Of a stretch of DNA of 60,000 nt, positions 57,654 through 60,000 are shown one piece after another. The stretch is from Adiantum capillus-veneris (Eukaryota; Streptophyta; Polypodiopsida; Polypodiales; Pteridaceae). A model generated the notes under the pieces. That model was given only the letters and a program-made list of their open reading frames with translations, was not told the DNA's origin and did no database searches. The position numbers were made by a program, and so were the translations under genes. The stretch is from assembly GCA_014529385.2 (NCBI GenBank), contig CM043964.1, positions 138,472,529 through 138,532,528 on the forward strand. Reading direction: 5' to 3'. Positions within the stretch are counted from its first letter, which is position 1, and each line of letters starts with the position of its first letter.

Positions 57654-57835
57654 CTCCAACCGGACTATGTACTTGAAACAAGGGAAAGGAAGTTACGCAA
57701 CAGAACAATCACGGAGCATCTAGTAAAGTGAAAGGATTACCCTGAAGAAGATGCAACTTGGGAGGACAAACCAACGCTCATAAAATATTGCCCAAACACA
57801 TTCTTGAGATGAGGACATCTCAAATTCTTCACGTT
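57654..57835 (+). pseudogene. Element D chromodomain
   Basis: LQPDYVLETRERKLRNR, TITEHLVK and KDYPEEDATWED match the chromodomain that ends chromovirus integrases and is thought to guide insertion into heterochromatin. The domain is cut off from integrase by TAG at 57651, and the usual VKWKDYP Trp is a TGA at 57729. Confidence 0.9.
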
Positions 57836-57843
57836 GGGGAGGT

Positions 57844-59016
57844 TGTAAGATCTCTGACCCCGACCAAAAAGAGCACCCTTGTACCATGGAATGAACATAA
57901 TGAAAAAAGTTACTATTTTTTGCAGTTTTCCAAATTCTGTCAGTGCCATGATTTTTAGAATGTTATAAAGCTTCCAAATGTGAATTAAAATAATTTTTGT
58001 GAAAAATTTTCAAAAATAGTAAGTTTTTGGTCACCCGACCCGTCTAGTTTTGACCATCTCGAAAAATTGCACCCGCACCCTGAATTTGGAAAAAATGTAT
58101 TTTTGGACCCCGAGGGTTGCTAAATATGGCAGGTACTCGGACAGATACACCTTAGTTAGAGCTTAGTATAGCAATTTACGACATTAAAATACGACTCGTA
58201 TGACCTGTTTTAGCCTAAAACCAATTTTTCCTAAGGTTGAGCGGGGAGGCACCGGGGCTCGAGGCTGTGTGGGAACAAGTCCCAGGCCACTCAGAGCCTG
58301 CTTTAGTAGCTAGGGGGTGCCTTCTCTTCTTTTGGGAGTTGTGAGAGAGTTTCCAAGCTTGAGAGTGAGTGTGAGAGTCAGTTACACTAGCTAACTGGAC
58401 ACTTGGTAGGCATGTAACTGGACTTGCCATGCATAAGTGGAGTAGCTCTCGGATGCAAATAGCAAGCCTGGTCGATTTTCAGCATGGAGAGGCCTATTTA
58501 AGAGTGTGCTCACACGCGCACACACACACACACACATACACACACACACATATGCTCACACATCCACTCAGTACACACACACACATACACACACACACTT
58601 GCACACACACCTTGGGGAGGTGCTGCCGGCACACATAGTTTTTTGGAGAAGAAGAAAGGGAGGGAAGTGCTGCCAATTCTCGTCTTGAGAACTCCATTGG
58701 ATCAGAAATTCGAGTGGATTTCAGTCCCTAATCACGATAATATCGATTTGATTTATGCTTTGCTGCAAATCTCTCTATCATCCTCATATCTTGCAACTAT
58801 TATGCTTAATCCTAGCTATATTTCTCAATAGCTGCTCTCTAATTCTCCGTATCAATATTCTATTACATAATCATCATCAAATTGTAAATTATGCAAGCAA
58901 TCAACCTCTCCTAGTCATAGATTAATGCATGATTAGGAAGCGGAAATCTTCCGCTAGTCGGCATAGTAATTAATTGTCAAGCCGATAGTGATGTGGATTT
59001 GGTTAATTTCATTCTA
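57844..59016 (+). repeat. Element D 3' LTR, truncated (1173 bp)
   Basis: It is the direct repeat of 41474-42670, with scattered substitutions and a shorter (CA)n. Similarity stops abruptly after GGTTAATTTCATTCTA, so about 1.6 kb of the LTR is missing or displaced. No polypurine tract stands right before TGTAAG. Confidence 0.93.
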
Positions 59017-59118
59017 CTAATCAATCTCGAAGTAAACACAATGCATAACCTATATCACATGGAAAATTTTCGATGTAAGTTGACTATAAACAAAGGTTTT
59101 ATGCATTAAAATAATTTG

Positions 59119-59462
59119 TCCCCAAAGAGCTGATTTAACGGTAAGGCTTTGGCCTCTCAACCTCTGAATTATGGGTTCAAATCCCTTGTTGGTTCACGTT
59201 GCTAGGGCTCCTGCCCTTGGACACTCGAGTGAGTCGTCCTCCCACCTAAGGAGGAGGTTCCTAGCTGGTTGCTACGAGTTCTCTCCGTCGTTCCTGGCCT
59301 GTGGTGCATCAATTTGGTGGCCATGGTGATCCCTACGTGTGGCTCTTGCCCCATGGTACGCGGCCCTCGCCGGAACATGTAACATGACTAACAATTGGAA
59401 GGGATAAGAACCCCCCCCCCCCCTTGTGGGCCCTCTGCTATCTCGAAAAAAATATATTTGCT
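59119..59462 (+). mobile_element. tRNA-derived SINE
   Basis: The head GAGCTGATTTAACGGTAAGG resembles a tRNA D-arm/A box, and GGTTCAAATCC (59174-59184) is an exact RNA polymerase III B box in a T-arm-like setting. A tRNA-unrelated body of about 230 bp with a C tract (59411-59424) and an A-rich end (CGAAAAAAATATATTTG) follows. The sequence around it does not fold into a complete tRNA, so a SINE is preferred over a tRNA gene. The family is unknown and target duplications are not clear. Confidence 0.72.
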
Positions 59463-60000
59463 ATGTCAAAAAAACAAAAATATATTTGTAGGTGGGATTA
59501 CACTAAATCTAGGTTACTTTTGCGCATTGATCTAGCATCTTTCATTCCCAATTGTTCATCCCAAACGAAAGGGCCAACTTCTCGATGGCAACCACTCTCA
59601 TTTCGTAAGTTAAATAACATAACTTATGCGATGTCCACGTTGCCTTGGAGCGCATTCACATGTAGGGGGTGCTACTCCCGCCTCACATGTGTCATCAATG
59701 TTGCCTACCTTGCTCAGCTTTGACGTTTTTGACAAAGTTGGAGACTACCCCAGTGTGTGAGAAGAAGATGACGAGAGGGCTGGCTGTACAGTGAAGAAGT
59801 AGATGAACTTGCGTACATGCGCCCTACCTTCGCCAAAGCTGTGTTGAAAGTGCCCTTAACTACTTGCGATGCACCAAGGTAACTCATCGCTTGTTCATAT
59901 TGTGCGTGAGGGGATTTAAATCTCCTAATGATTCTCTTCCCTCCTATTCCAACTAGTAACTACACAAAAACACGTGCGACAAGCTTTGATGCTTGTGGCT
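59463..60000. other. Unassigned sequence
   Basis: No ORF with recognisable motifs, no LTR and no repeat is seen. The rest of elements C and F would be expected further right if the nesting order is as inferred. Confidence 0.5.

Noticed and set aside
59119-59190. A functional tRNA gene
   Set aside because: A and B box-like sequences are present but no acceptor stem or complete cloverleaf is visible.

Overview
This window is land-plant nuclear DNA made almost entirely of transposable elements. Plant origin is shown by long nested LTR retrotransposons, primer-binding sites complementary to plant tRNA-Asp and initiator tRNA-Met, a plant-type FCP1-like domain (DLNG motif) and GT-AG introns. A large repeat-rich genome such as a fern or lycophyte would fit, because the window also holds an endonuclease-bearing (Helentron-type) Helitron and a transposase-like gene of a kind I associate with animal genomes. 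That placement is inference. I see no ordinary host gene with confidence; the two spliced genes at 3-12.4 kb are the best candidates for intact or nearly intact genes.

Layout. 1-2.7 kb (and probably to about 3.0 kb): 3' half of a decayed Ty1/copia element. 3.0-12.6 kb: two convergent spliced genes. The plus-strand gene (3254-6968) encodes a transposase-like protein. The minus-strand gene (12380-9097, with a possible alternative last exon at 8897-8119) encodes a RING-like/coiled-coil protein and an FCP1-like domain. Both have a long CT tract just upstream of the start codon, and the noncoding DNA of the unit is filled with minisatellites built on an AAGTACC core. 13.0-33.0 kb: one Ty3/gypsy element (here 'AB') inserted in a Helentron. 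Its 3' arm (13.1-17.97 kb) was later inverted together with the flanking Helentron half. The target duplication survives as CTCGT at 17975 and ACGAG at 33022. 33.02-33.78 kb: the other Helentron half. 33.9-35.4 kb: gag of element F. 35.4-41.5 kb: 5' part of gypsy element C, a relative of AB. 41.5-59.0 kb: chromovirus D, split by complete gypsy element E (46144-54791, 407-bp LTRs, TSD GGGAT). 59.1-59.46 kb: a tRNA-derived SINE. The nest reads F <- C <- D <- E.

Most notable observations. (1) AB and C both carry many copies of a 20-bp dyad in noncoding internal DNA. The two differ in sequence but share one frame, ACAT-N4-CGCG-N4'-ATGT, and the changed bases are compensated in the opposite arm. 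(2) AB pol has a duplicated integrase zinc-binding (H2C2) domain and a second aspartic-protease-like domain after the integrase. (3) AB and E both carry a long sense ORF between pol and the 3' LTR, with a globular N-terminal part and a coiled-coil C-terminal part. Coding regions of AB, D, E and F, and C to a lesser degree, carry premature stops and frameshifts, so these copies look inactive.
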